Source: Pomphorhynchus laevis | Taxonomy: Eukaryota; Acanthocephala; Palaeacanthocephala; Echinorhynchida; Pomphorhynchidae | Reading direction: 5' to 3' | Assembly (NCBI GenBank): GCA_012934845.2 | Contig: WNNJ02000543.1 | Span: 62,001 to 126,000, forward strand | DNA: 64,000 nt | Shown here: piece by piece, positions 20,818 to 33,239 of the stretch | Layout: each line of letters begins with the position of its first letter | Numbering within the stretch: position 1 is the stretch's first letter | The notes under the pieces: generated by a model | Told to the model about the DNA's origin: nothing | What the model saw: the letters and a program-made list of their open reading frames with translations, nothing else | The model's database searches: none | Position numbers and translations under genes: made by a program

Positions 20818-21640
20818 ACGCCTACATATGTAATAAACTATTGATTTTATAACTCTGAAGAAACAGTAATTTTATTTATATAAATAAGGATATACATTTA
20901 ATGTATATCGTGCAGTATAGTATATTTATATACTAAGAAACAATGTATTGTTTTCCGGAATAATTAGCTATAATGAACTTTTATAAAATTATTGTATTTT
21001 TGCATTAAAATAAAGAGAAGCAAGTATTTTAGTAATTACAATTTTGAACGAATTTAATCTTATTAGGACTGAAATTCTAATACTATTTTTTACTATCTAA
21101 TAATCCAATTCAATATAATTTCTAATTTATATCTTTGGGGAATAGAAACGGTTTCGTTTTGAGACTGCAAACTATACAGACCAATAATGATAAATGTTTG
21201 TAAATGTAAGTTCAACATACATTTTACAATGCAAATCAATAAAAAATTCCAATAGAATTAAATACTGTTTTCCTCAAATGTCAAATATTTGAGAGATATA
21301 AATACACACTATTAATTCAGAAAAATCGGGATTTGGAGAGACAAATTGCAGGACGCAAGATTTGTAAATTTTTATCTGCCAGTAGGGTAATATCTTTAAG
21401 TTATGAAGAACACAATTTTCATAAACATATAGCAGAGTATGGTACATTTTGAAGTGTTATTATATTTGATCGCTCATATTATGAGTTATTATATTTATAC
21501 TCTTGAATTTGAATTGCATTTATATTTCAGGAAAGAAATGACGATATTTTAACTTCATTATCATTTCTTACATTATGAAATCAGAAATGAAAGGTAATTA
21601 AATATTTGGTGTAGTAAACATTTGTTTTAACATGTATAAC
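20818..21640. other. AT-rich stretch, no gene recognised
   Basis: No coding frame with splice borders, no repeat above about 20 bp and no element motif was found. Confidence 0.45.
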
Positions 21641-21900
21641 TTGTATCAGAATAATGACATGTATCAGAATAATGATTTAAGGCCATCAGGATGAACTGCT
21701 ATGCTATCAAGCTTCGGCCCCTATTCATCGACTCAACATAGCAGCGGATGCAAATACATGCTAGTGACGTATTTACTCTGATGAAATTTTATTATCTAGT
21801 ATCTTATTCTAATACAAAGTATATTATTTATTATCCATACATACATAAAAACTTTCCACTTTGGAATTTAAATTTATTTTTCATAATGATGCGTTGATCA
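21640..21900 (-). repeat. Naiad 3' tail, solitary (minus)
   Basis: Contains the inverse-strand tail blocks (a GGCCATCAGGATGAACTGC block, then CTTCGGCCCCTA, CATAGCAGCGG and ACTTTCCAC). Several differences from consensus; stem 1 of the pseudoknot is lost while the CTGCTATG/CATAGCAG stem is kept. No RT sequence is attached beyond the last codons. Confidence 0.7.
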
Positions 21901-22025
21901 TTATTATATATAATATATTTAATATATTCAATATAAAACCAATATCAATATTGATTTTATAAAAAAAAGACTACCTGGACAAATTTGTTTACTTATTGAA
22001 TAAAAATTATTAGCAAATAATTATT

Positions 22026-22180
22026 GGAGCTGGCTTAAAGGAAAGAAGAAATTATTTTTGATATTTCATTAACTACTCTTAGCATCTTCAGAAAATTTAC
22101 GAATTAAGAATTTTCTGAAGATGCTAGCAGTAGTTAGCGAAATATCAAAAATAATTTCTTCTTTCCTTTGATCCACCTCT
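22026..22180. repeat. Fold-back repeat with ~72-bp arms
   Basis: Arm 22026-22097 (GGAGCTGGCTTAAAGGAAAG at its outer end) pairs with 22109-22179 with few mismatches and an 11-base loop. The outer sequence is shared with 13655-13740, so this is a repeated unit rather than a chance palindrome. Confidence 0.75.
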
Positions 22181-22269
22181 AAACATTATTTATTAATAAT
22201 GGATCAGTATCAACTATTTAAAAAACATATTAGCGTTAAATGCACATATATTATGAATATATCTAAACA

Positions 22270-22920
22270 TATATTTCATATTTTTTAATATATTTCATCA
22301 GAGGAAATACGTAATGAGAATGTATATAACCTCGCTGCTATGTTAGGTGGAGAAATAGCTGCTGAAACCTAACAGCATAGCAGTTCATCCTGATTACTTC
22401 TAATTCTTATTATGATACATCGTTTGTTATTTATTAGCCAATTCATAAATTGATTTCTATTGTAAATTTAAATTTTAAATTTTAACTTGATATAAATTAT
22501 ATTAAATCTTATAACAATTATTTATTATTTATAATTATTTAATATTTAATTATTGAATGTTGATTTAGCAATATTATTATTATTTTTTATAACTATATAA
22601 GATTATATATTGGGTAAAGGGATAGAGGTCGAAATCTGATAACATAAGTTCCTCCTGATAATCTCTAACTTTATTCTGATACCTCTTCTGTTATTTCTTT
22701 GCCAATTCATAAATATTTTAAATTGAAATTTTAAATTTTAACTTGATATAAATTATATAAAATCTTATATAACATTTTTTATTAATTAATAATTTGAATT
22801 TTATAAATTTTATATAGTATAAAGCACGTAGACTACGTTACTGATCTCATGATAATGCACAATCATTATCAAATCAGCTAACTGAGTCTACGTATTTCAT
22901 ATAATTATAAAAAAAGCAAA
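22270..22920 (+). repeat. Two decayed Naiad 3' tails in tandem plus an inverted terminus
   Basis: The first tail runs 22270-22600 (CTCGCTGCTATGTTAGG, then CAGCATAGCAGTTCATCCTG). A second, shorter one runs 22610-22850 (GAGGTCGAAATCTGATAACA). At 22870-22915 a minus-strand terminal end (AATCAGCTAACTGAGTCTAC) faces them. No coding part remains. Confidence 0.65.
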
Positions 22921-23016
22921 ACAATCTTTTCACAATAAAATTTTATTTACAATACAAAATACTAAACCCATAATCTTCTTCAATTTCAAATATTACAGGA
23001 ACAAAGAAGCAGAAAG

Positions 23017-23210
23017 TATCCTTTTTTGATAAAAAAAATCTATTTCGATAGCTCCTGCTATCATCATAAGGATTACAATAAAATGTTTCTTTGTTCCTCT
23101 AATAACAGGAACAAAGTTCCGCCCTCAAAAATTGTGAAACATTTTATTGTAATCCTGATGATGATAGCAGGAGCTATCGAAATATAGAATTTTTTATCAA
23201 AAAAAGGATA
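23017..23210. repeat. Fold-back repeat with ~73-bp arms and a palindromic loop
   Basis: Arm 23017-23089 (inner part GATAGCTCCTGCTATCATCA) pairs with 23136-23210. The loop itself is palindromic around AGGAACAAAG, a word also present at 22998 and 23108. The structure lies just beyond the 3' end of a LINE copy. Confidence 0.75.
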
Positions 23211-23289
23211 ATTTCGCTACTTTATTCATGTAATAACTATATATTTGCAATAAAGAAAAAATATTGATACATGCTCTTTTAAAATAGTT

Positions 23290-26200
23290 CTATCCTCATC
23301 CATCTTCCGCCCTCAGTCCGAAATCGATAGAGGATATGTCCGTTCCTCAAAACTAATGATGATGGTCAGGGACATGGTGCTCCATTCCTTGATCGCAGCG
23401 CGCGTTAACATGTGGACGCGGCACGAGCTAACGATACGCTGATACTTGTACGAACGTGATTAATAACGTCGGCATAGTCACATCGATGCATCTGGGAAAA
23501 TTTTCTTGCCAACGACTTTAGCAAATTCGTCGCGGATGGCCCGACTCTACCAATAGCAGTAAGAACAAAAGGAATAAAGTAGTTCTGTTCCATCTCATTA
23601 ATTCTTTCGTCGTATTTCGCCAGTTTGCGGTCTCGCGATATGCGAAAGCTGCGTTGACCGATTTGGATTGGTATGATGGAGCATGATTATTGAACACACA
23701 GACATCGACAAATGTCCGCTCCAATCTATTTTTAAAAAGGCCATTACACACTATGTCCAGCCGAGCTTATGAGTATCTTGTGGTTGTGGAACGTATGAAC
23801 GACACGTTCTCAGGAACAGGAAGCAACACAAGTTCAATCCCGACTCTTGAACAGACACTCGTTAGCGCTCTCGCCAACAAGTCACGAATGTGATTTTGAC
23901 GCATTGTTGGCATGGTCTCTCATTGACATGATAACGCGTGTGTAGTCCTGAGTAATTCTCCACATATACAGTTTGATGATCATCCGCTTGTAGGTTAATT
24001 GTAACGAACGACCAGTGCATCTTGAAATTCATTGTTCGTGAGGTGATATCCCTTTGCTACGAGCGGGCGTGTGCTCAACCAACTTGATGCCTCTTGATTG
24101 ATGCATGTTGTAAAGTTCTCTTTAAGATTTCCAGCGCCTCTTCCATCACGATTTGGTGTTTCTCAACGCTTCTCCGCCAGTTAAACAGCTTGATTTACCT
24201 CAAAATGTTTTTCTGCTATTCTATTAAGGTCGACACATCCTCGATATCATCAAATGTCGTTATAAACAATCTCGACGAATTATATTGTTGTGGCGATTCT
24301 TTAGTTGGATTTTTTATTTCTAATCTTCTAGTGATATCGGAAGTCTGAAAATATCCTTGTACAAGGCGTCGGACTCATGCTTGAGAACACTTGAACAAAA
24401 TTCTGCGAATATATTTTCATTTAGAAAACTGAACCATTCGGGATCACATTTCGTTGTTTGTGTCAAGTGAATCCATTTAGCTTGAGCTCCGAAAACAAAA
24501 CTCGTGTAAGCTGAATGAGCATCGATACTTCCTGCTATTGAAATGTTGTCGACTATCTGCCACGTTTGCACAGTAGACATAACCTTATCTCTAATGAAGT
24601 TGTCCGTACCTATTTGGAACCCAACGCTCGTATGTCATAAGGTACTATCTTTATTTCAGTTGTGTCGAACGTTTGCTTTGCTAGCCCCATATTTTGGTCA
24701 TGTACTATTAATCTGGATTTTTGCGCGTTTATGTCATAACCGTATTTTGAACCAATTCTCTCTAGCTGTACCCAGGCTCGAAGAAGGTCTAAAATCTTGC
24801 CGAAAAAATTTGCGTCATCCGCGTACCATCGCTGTTCCAAATTTGTTATTTCTTTCTTGATTCGGTCGATCATGATCATCGACTTGTCAAACATACCACC
24901 ATTGCTAGGGGATCCCCTTGCATGAAACCTTCGCTAGATTTGATAATTCTACCCTGTTCCACAAGCATTGTATATTCGGTGTATGTGTTTCGTAGTACGC
25001 AAGCCAGCGCAGGGCACACGTTGTCAGCATTATTTAATGCAAGTTTTCTGTTGGCTGTGTCAAATGCATTTTTCACATCAATCGATAAAACAGCGCTGTC
25101 CATATCTGCTTTAAATCTATCTGATATTGAATGTAATGCATAGTCGATGCTTCCTCATTGACTAGCACATAACTACCATTTCCCTTCAACATTTTGTAAA
25201 TCTTGCTTTGCGATATCAAGAACGACATTTCCTATTACTCATCGCGAAATTTCCCCTACTCCAATCGGTCGTACCCATAGATTCTTGTTGATAGCTACAA
25301 TCCGACTTACTAAAAATGCTTCTAGGTAGACAAGAGGCACTTCTTCACTTGATATTCAAATCGCAAAGTCCGCCAATGCGTTTGCTAAATTTTAAACTGA
25401 TCCCCGTACATGATCAGCCTTTGTCTGAATCAGGATGAAGTCACACTAGAGGGACCAGCGCCACCTCGCGTTCGTTTTACTGCGTATATTATTTCTTCTC
25501 CAATCGCTGAATAGACAACCTTATGATGTGGGGCGCAGTTCGGAATCGGTTAGTGGAGAACTGAACATTCAATTATCGGCATGAATGAAGGATGTATCGC
25601 TTCTAGAATTTCTGAAATTTTTCGCCTATTGAAATTATCGTCCATTGAGTAAACTGGCTGGCCTTCCTGTTCAGTGTTTAATATTCTCATGGCTGAACGT
25701 GTGTCCCCGAGTTGCATTAATCTTGAAAATGCTTTGTACCTTCCCACTGCCTCACCATTATTCTGTCGTTGTGATAAACGTTTAGATGAAACTTGAAGTA
25801 ATGTTGCCTCTTCCATCAAGTCAATGACTAATTTCTGCTTCCACATGTTCAGTCGTCTTTCCAATGTTATACGTATAAGCAAGACCTAGCGTGTCGGGCT
25901 CCGCTGAATAATAAGTTGACTTATAACTGTTGCTTCGTTTAATGTGATAGCTTGATTACGGCTTTTCCAATCCACGTCAGAATATTTTGATGCCAGTAGA
26001 TCAGCAAATTGTTTCCCTGATTTTCATATTGGCAAATCGAATAGGTTTGCTTTCCACGATGCAATCTCAGTAAACACTCTCTTTATGAGATTTTCATAGA
26101 CGATATTTGGATTATCACTTACAAGAGTGCATGGTCCCCCCGCAAAAGGCGTTATCACTCCACTACCATTTTGTACTTGTTCAACGGTCCCAACTTCGTC

Positions 26201-26400
26201 TGTTGATAATGGTGTGTTTTGATGCTTAGCAGTCTGATGCGTTCGACGATTCCCACAGTTGGTTGCTCGACAATTTATACAAGCATGATGGGCCTTTGCA
26301 CAACGACATCCTTTGCAAACTGCTACAGGACCGTTACAGTTACAGCATTTTGAGAACATCGCGGGTTTGCCTCGAGGAATATCGGCGATTGTTGTCGACT
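23290..26400 (-). mobile_element. RLE-type LINE, long copy (lineage 1)
   Basis: In minus-strand order: a Cys/His-rich N-terminus near 26359-26255 (CCNCNGPVAVCKGCRCAK, then CINCRATNCGNRR); a basic ERRLNMWKQKL segment at 25.85 kb; the RT palm at 25.1-24.9 kb (VLSIDVKNAFDTANRKLAL, GFMQGDPLAM); WYADDANFFGK at 24.8 kb; a thumb segment at 24.55-24.3 kb (HSAYTSFVFGAQAKWIHLTQ); an EASSWLSTRPL stretch at 24.1 kb; and the C-terminal nuclease-like domain at 23.75-23.4 kb. The order zinc finger, RT, C-terminal nuclease matches early-branching non-LTR elements with a restriction-like endonuclease. It is broken by several frameshifts and stops. The endonuclease label is inferred from the domain order and short motifs. 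Confidence 0.65.
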
Positions 26401-26439
26401 GTAAGTAAAAAACATAATAATGCTAAATCAAGATTTAAT

Positions 26440-27230
26440 AATTTAATAATAAAATAAATAATTGTTATAAGATTTTTTATAATTTAAATCAAGTTAACCT
26501 TAAAGTTGAAATTTAAAATATAAGTTATTTTTATGAATTGACTAATAAATAACAGACGTTGTATCAGAATAAGAATTAGAGGTCATCAGGAGGAACTGCT
26601 ATGCTATCAGGTTTCGGCCCTTAACTCCTCTACCCAACATAGCAGCGGGACCAAATACGTGCTAAAGACGTATTTCCTCTAATTAAATTTGATTATATAG
26701 TATCTTTTTCTAATACAAAGTATATTATTTATTATCCATCCAAAAAATTTCAGCTAATGATTTTAAACTTATTTTTAATATTATTGTGTTGATTTATATA
26801 TTTTACAATTTTCTGTTTGATAATATTTTTATAGTAACTTAGGTTAAAATATACATCATTTAAATTATTTAAATGATTTTGAAGAAAACCAATATCATTA
26901 CATATTGTTGCAATTCTTAAAATTTCATTATTTAATGTATTATATTTTATATTATATGGTATGCATGAATGCTCATGCAAAAATATGTTTCTTGTAAATT
27001 TAAATATGTCATCTTGACGATATAAATTAAAAGTAGTTTTAATTGATGTTAATTTAATGCTCGTATCAAGATATATACTTTCTTTATCATTAATATTTGC
27101 TTTATTAAGAATGAGGCTACCTGAATAAATTTGTTCGCTTATTAAATAAAAATTGTTAGAGTTAAATACACATATATTATCAATATATCGAAACATATAT
27201 TTTATATATTATTAGAATATAAGATTAATT
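26440..27230 (-). mobile_element. Naiad PLE copy, 3' part
   Basis: The tail occupies 26440-26740 and the RT end is open from 27196 to 26750 (FRYIDNICVFNSNNFYLISE to FKIIS). The YIDD box reads YIDN here, so the catalytic site is changed. Stem 1 of the pseudoknot has GGTCCC instead of GGCCCC and still pairs for five of six positions through a G-U. The copy is 5'-truncated just upstream of motif C. Confidence 0.8.
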
Positions 27231-27569
27231 TTTCTGATGCATCTTTAATATATTCTTTCCAATTAATTAGCATTTAATTATTAATTCGGAATTTTGGAGC
27301 TGGATAATTTGTTATTTATTAGTTAATTTATAAAACAATTGATTTTTATTTCAAATTACAATTTTAAATTTAAACTTTATATAAATTAAATAAAACCGTT
27401 TTTAACAATGTTTTATTATTTATAATTATTTAATTTGCAGTTATTTTTTTAAATCAACAAAATAATAAAATTTACATATTGAGGGTTATCCTCAAACGGA
27501 TCCCGTAAAATTGTTTTATTTGTTCAGACTTTAAAATTACTCTCGCTAAGTTGTTCTTCATTATATCAA

Positions 27570-28235
27570 TTATTCGTAGTATTAATATCTGCGCGTAAAG
27601 TATATGCGTATCGTCTGACAAATAATTTTTCCCTTATTGTCATCGAAACCGTCTTCGCGATTACAGTGGATATCATATTCCGAGATCTGCGAATAATTTG
27701 GGCATATTGGTCATTTTTATTCTCACTTTTTTCTGGGCAATCCGTTTCAATAATTTATCAGTTGTCTTACCAAATCCTCCAACCGTTGAGATAATTATCG
27801 GCAAGAAATTTGCATTCTTGACTAATCTGATTCGCTCTTCGTACTTTGCGACTTTTCTGCGCTCGTGATAATCAAATGGACATTCATTTCTAGACCAAAC
27901 ATAAGACGGAGCAAGTGAATTGTACATAGATATATTCTTGAAAGATATCTCTGTAATGTGCCCATAAAGTCCAGAGCAGCTTATATCAGCTTTCGCATTT
28001 CTGTCTCTTGCCGTTGTTGTCTTTTCAAATAGGATATTGTCTGTTACTGGACGTAACGTAGGCTCTTTTATAACATTATGACATGTGGATCCAAGTAGTT
28101 GTGCGAACGCATTTACCACGGCATTGTGTCGGATAAAAGTGGAACCCATACTCTTACATGACAAGACATGCGAGACCGTAAAAGAAACTCCACATTGACA
28201 ATCCTTTCCAATTGCAGTTATTAAAAATAACAATA
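27570..28235 (-). pseudogene. RLE-type LINE, C-terminal endonuclease-like domain (third copy)
   Basis: Open over 186 codons on the minus strand (28233-27673). It starts with CQCGVSFTVSHVLSCKSMG and IRHNAVVNAF, a CxC...H...C arrangement followed by RH as in the zinc knuckle before the R2-type endonuclease. Next come ARDRNAKADISCSGLYGH, the ISMYNSLAPSYV strand, ERIRLVKNANFLPIIISTVG and KLLKRIAQK. The same order is seen at 55.9-56.5 kb. It lacks the RT and is a 5'-truncated insertion. Function as the DNA-cutting domain of target-primed reverse transcription is inferred from family position. Confidence 0.6.
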
Positions 28236-28245
28236 ATTAATCATT

Positions 28246-29866
28246 GTTAATTATTGTTAAATAATTATATCTCATCGCTTTATTTACAATTTATTATTTA
28301 ATTCCAATAATGTTAAATTTAAATAGATGTCTCCAATTGTCATTAGATTGTAAATAAAGCGAAGAGTCCTGATTATACATTTAATTTTATATATTTAATT
28401 TTTATTAAACTGTGCAATGTCACAACATGGGATAAAATACAATCATATTATATATGTCCCTCAATAAGAATCTAAAAAGATGAGGATAATACATGTAAAA
28501 TGAAAATAATTAGCATTTAATTTATAATTCGAAATTTTGTAGCTGGATAACAATACTAATTTATATTTATTTCGTTTATTTTTGCTTTTATCATCAAAAA
28601 ATTAAAATGCCCTACTCAAACAGGAATGCATTCAAATTAGAAGGCAGAAAAAAGACTGGTCCTGTTTACTCAAGCACAACCAAAAGTATCACATTTATTT
28701 AAGATTAAACCCAAACAAAACAGGCTAGGAGACATCTATGCATTCAAATGTAAAACTTGCTCACTGTATTATGCAGGACAAACGGGAAGATAGGATGATT
28801 ATCTTAATAAGATATCTTATAAGATAGATTTGCTTCTGGCCACTTAGTTAGTGGCCAAAAGCAAATTGTTGAGAAAGTGTAAAATACATCCCTTAACAGC
28901 TGCAGTGTTACAAAACCATTTGCGTCATTGAATTTTGATTACGAGAATTAATGTAATCATATATTTTCCATATAGTAGTTGATAGTAGCGATAGCGATCG
29001 TTAATAAAGTGAATTTCCAACAAGATCGATTTGGCTGTCTAGATGCATTAAAAATATACGATTTTGTACTTGACATTACCCTTTAGAACAAAACATTTTT
29101 AAGCAAATACCATTGGATGTGGATCATTTAAATTTATTTTGACATCAATTTCAGATTGTGGCCCCCCGTTTTATCTTTAATCCAAAAAAATAATTTTTAT
29201 TTATTGAGAATGTTAGTGTTTCAGGAGCCCCGAACGTGTTAATGATAAATTCTCAAAATAAATTGCTCGATTATCACCTTAAATTAGAAGAACGCAGGTC
29301 AAGCTTATGGTACGGAGAGTCATTGTCAGTAGACAAACCGTTATAGTCATAATAATTTTTTTATAAGAGTAAAACAGCATAGTTTTTTCATTATGTTCCT
29401 CTATAATAATTTTAAAAGTTGAGATTAAAAAATAATCTTAACTTTTAAAAAATGTAAAAGGAAACTAATGGACGCGATTTTAATTAGCATCAATGAGGAT
29501 AGGATAATTTCAGCCAATAAAGCATACCTTTATCTGAAATTAAATCCTCGAATGAGCTGGACAATTTTTACTACCACCTAATGACTAAATAGACATTGTT
29601 TACTACTGACTGTTTTTATACTGTTTTTATTTAATTGTATTTTATTTTCCTATTGAATAATCCTTGATAATTGTGTGCCCACGTGATTAAAATAAAAAAA
29701 ATTAATAAATTTTTATTTATTAAAATAAATAATAATGTCTCTTCACAGGATTTACAATTTAATGACAATTTATATTGACATCTATTTAAATTGAACATTA
29801 CCGGAATTAAATAATAAATTGTAAATATAGCGATGAGATATAATTATTTATTTCACAATTTTGTTT
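28246..29866. repeat. Inverted repeat pair, ~105-bp arms about 1.4 kb apart
   Basis: The left arm (28246-28350, with ATATCTCATCGCTTTATTTAC) is matched by the reverse complement of 29745-29866 (GTAAATATAGCGATGAGATAT) at an estimated 85-90% identity. The interval holds a PLE endonuclease scrap, several hairpins and AT-rich DNA, and no transposase. It may be a degenerate TIR element or two independent insertions of one repeat. Confidence 0.55.
28690..28790 (+). pseudogene. GIY-YIG endonuclease scrap of a non-Naiad PLE type
   Basis: Reads KPKQNRLGDIYAFKCKTCSL, then YYAGQTGR. The pattern G-I/D-Y, CxxC and Y-x-G-Q-T-G-R is the start of a GIY-YIG domain as in canonical PLEs with a C-terminal endonuclease. 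It differs from the Naiad version at 57.6 kb (VVYLIQC, QYIGK). It ends soon after, at a palindromic segment. Confidence 0.5.
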
Positions 29867-29958
29867 CACTATTTCGGTGACACGTGGGCAAACCATTATC
29901 AAGGATCGTCCTTGATAATGGTTTGCCCACGTGTCACCGAAATAGTGGAACTAAATTG
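29856..29958. repeat. Near-perfect palindrome, 50-bp arms, 3-base loop
   Basis: Arm 29856-29905 and arm 29909-29958 are reverse complements with two mismatches (core ACACGTGGGCAAACCATTAT). A half copy of the same word lies about 200 bp upstream (29662-29684, CCTTGATAATTGTGTGCCCA), which could have been the template. Confidence 0.9.
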
Positions 29959-29959
29959 T

Positions 29960-31182
29960 AAAATTAATAACCATGTCTTTTCGCCTTAGTTATAATCTAA
30001 AAAGTAGAAAAATCAAGAAGAGTCAAATAATTTTTGTTTTCAAATTTTTAACCACTACTGCGGTTGAAAATTTACAACCACCACTGAGGTTGATGATGAC
30101 CGCAAAAGTGGTTGAAAATTTGAAATAATTTTCAAATAATTTAAAATAATTGAACAAAATAATAAGATCAATACGGTCATTGGCTGCTGACTCAATACCT
30201 GGGTCAACAGCTGATGAGACCTACCCATATCGATTAGTAGCGTCCTGCCGTATCAAAAATAAGTTCAATACCTGTGAGAATAATAACTTGCCACAATCGG
30301 AAAAATTTCAGCTCATAGACGCAATCAAGTACAACAAAATAATAAGTTAATCAGTTAATTATGATTATGTATAATCATAATGTATTAATAAAGTCCCTAA
30401 AATTATTAATTTAATAATAATTATTAATAATATTATAACTAAGAAATATTTTAATTAAGAAATTAAAATCAGACAAACTTTTTAATGTAAAGATTCAAAA
30501 GATTTTTTTAAGATTCGTTAGAAAGCAATTTTTATTATAAAAATTATGTTGATATAATGTTGCCTTTATTCTCAAAATGATGTCGACTTGCAACGTAGAA
30601 GCTAGTTGCTGGATATGCTAAGAGAAAACAAAATTATTGACATCTTATGCGCAGACAAAGTATTTATTTGTCGAATAATCACTGTAGAGACGTAGCAGTG
30701 AGGATAAAAATTTACAGAAATCACAAATAACAAATTGTTTTAGAAATATAAGCAAATAAGGGATTATTTTTGATTACTTAAATTGTTCCAAGATTTATAT
30801 TTAAGAAATATAAGCAGTGAAAACCCTTCAATGAAGAGCGGTAATATATCAAACTTCGAAAACCGTTTTCAGTTATTTTTATTCTTAGAAAATGTCAACT
30901 AATAAATTTACCATCAAAATCTACATTACAGAATTACTATTCATCTTTACATCAGGTCGCTTTCATCTAATAGTGTATAGGTTAGGATATCGACTGGGTT
31001 CACCATATCCAAGAGTGCAATAAGTTCTTAATTAAGTGCCGACATAGTTGCAATGTGTTAGACTGTTTTCGGATGACTGCATTCTTTAGATATTGCAAAT
31101 CTTTTAACTGTCAAAGACTATAAGTTAAACTATGGGGTTTAAACACCATAAGTTAGTCTAGATAGCAGCTAACCCATATATT
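29960..31182. other. AT-rich stretch, no gene confirmed
   Basis: Short palindromic words around AACCACTACTGCGGTTG lie at 30045-30120. A short open frame at about 30610-30700 (LLDMLRENKIIDILCADKVF) is preceded by an AG, but no partner exon was found, so it is not called a gene. Confidence 0.35.
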
Positions 31183-32691
31183 AAATCAGCTAACTGAGTC
31201 TACGTATTGTTACATAATTATAAAATAAACAAAACATAATAATGCTAAATCAAAATTTAATAATTAAATAATAAAATTAATAATTGTTTTTAGATTTTCT
31301 ATAATTTTAATCAAGTTAAAAAATAAAAATAAAAAATAAAATTTAAAATAAACGTCATTTTTATGAATTGACTAATAAACAACAGACGTTGTATCAGAAT
31401 AAGAATTAGAGGTCATCAGGAGGAACTGCTATGCTATCAGGTTTCGGCCCCTAACTCCTCTACCCAACATAGCAGCGGGGCCAAATACATGATAATGATG
31501 TATTTCCTCTGAAATAACTATCTAGTATCTTATTCTAATGCAAAGTATATTATTTATTATCCATACATAAAAATTTGCCACTTAAGAGTTTAAATTTATT
31601 CTTTATATTATTGTGTTGATTTATATATTTTACTATTTACTGCTTGATGTTATTTTTATAGTAACATAGTTTAAAATATGTATCTATTAAATTATTTAAA
31701 TACTTTTGAAGAAAGCCAATATCATTACATATTGTTGCAATTCTTAAAATTTCATTATTTAATGTATTATATTTTATATTATATGGTATGCATGAATGCT
31801 CATGCAAAAATATGTTTCTTGTAAATTTAAATATGTCATCTTTACGATATAAATTAATAGTAGTTTTAGTTAATGTTAATTTAATGTTCATATCTAGATA
31901 TACACCTTCTTTATCATTAATATTGGTTTTGTTAAGAATAAGGCTTTCTGGATAAATGTGCTCACTAATTGAATAAAAATTATTAGAATTAAATACACAT
32001 ATATCATCAATGTATCGAAACATATATTTCATATATTTATATTGTTTAGATTTAGTTTTTACACAGTTATGAACAAATTCATATTCTATAAAGCTTAAAA
32101 ACAAGTCAGCTATAATTGGGCTACTATTACCACCCATTGGAACACCTTTTACTTGTCTAAATATAGATGTCCCTACTTTTAAATAATTTTGATTTATCAA
32201 AATATTTAAGGATTCTATTAATTCAATTTTATCCATATATTTATATTTATTTGATGGTTTAATTTTTGTTAGATAGGGGTTATAATTATTATAACATATA
32301 TATGTGTCTTTTTCCGAATATAAGGTTAATTAATTTTACTAACGCTTCTTTAATATCTACTAAATCTAGATTTTTATAAAGCGTACTAAAATCGTATGTA
32401 TTTATATTTTGAAAATTTATTCCTTTTGTCTGTTCTAAAAATTCTTTTGTAGAATTAATACTGAAATAGTGTTTTATACCAGTATTAATTTCGATTACCT
32501 TGCAATATTTTTTAAAATGTGCTTTAATTACTTTAAGTATTTTATTCATATAAACAGAAAGTGGTTTTAATGTACATTTAAACGCACTACATATGAACCT
32601 AGGTTTTATTGGATTTTTATGTAATTTTGGATTCCAATATAATATAGGTATAGTTTTATTATCTAATTCAACCTTTATACCCTTTTTATCC

Positions 32692-32693
<2 letters not shown>
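31183..32693 (-). mobile_element. Naiad PLE copy, 5'-truncated at an (AT)n microsatellite
   Basis: The terminus AATCAGCTAACTGAGTCTAC lies at 31185-31204, the tail runs to 31560, and the RT is open in two frames (32236-31637 and 32693-32289) with GVPMGGNSSPIIADLF and YIDDICVFN intact. The element begins at TATAATGGATAAAAAGGG directly next to a run of AT dinucleotides (32694-32744). The pseudoknot arms match the consensus. Near identity to the copies at 15.4 and 35.8 kb indicates recent spread. It has no endonuclease. Confidence 0.85.

Positions 32694-32744
<51 letters not shown>
32694..32744. repeat. (AT)n microsatellite
   Basis: About 50 bases of uninterrupted AT dinucleotide at the 5' edge of a Naiad copy, the kind of target these elements are reported to prefer. 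Confidence 0.95.
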
Positions 32745-32746
<2 letters not shown>

Positions 32747-33239
32747 ATCGTTCCTATCGGTAAACAGGAGGGCGCACTAGTTAGTCCCAGCCAGAGCCCT
32801 AGGATTTTCTTTCAGGATATTATTTATACCTTAAGAAATATTCACAACTTGCAAGTGTTTAAATCAGATAAATATATTTCTCCTTGAATTAACAAAATTT
32901 ATAAATTTTTAGAACATACAAGTCAGTATGATTATGGCAACCATTTAAATTCTATCAAAACGCTTTAAAATATTTTACTATTTATTGTTAAACGATAAGC
33001 TTGTGTTATTTTAATTGGATGTTTACATTTAAAAAATACACTTTTCGATTATCATTTTAAAGTTTAAACTATTTTCTTATGCACTATGTATAAAATTTAA
33101 ACAAAATGAAAAGTAAAATAAAATATTATAAAAATATATGTAATTTTCAAATTTCAATCACAATTGAAGTCAATCTTAAAATTTTATATTAATATAAAAT
33201 ATTATTATTTAAATAATTATAAATTTATTTTATTTTTGC

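Noticed and set aside
32745-32830. tRNA-like or SINE promoter next to the (AT)n run
   Set aside because: No A-box/B-box pair or cloverleaf could be drawn.
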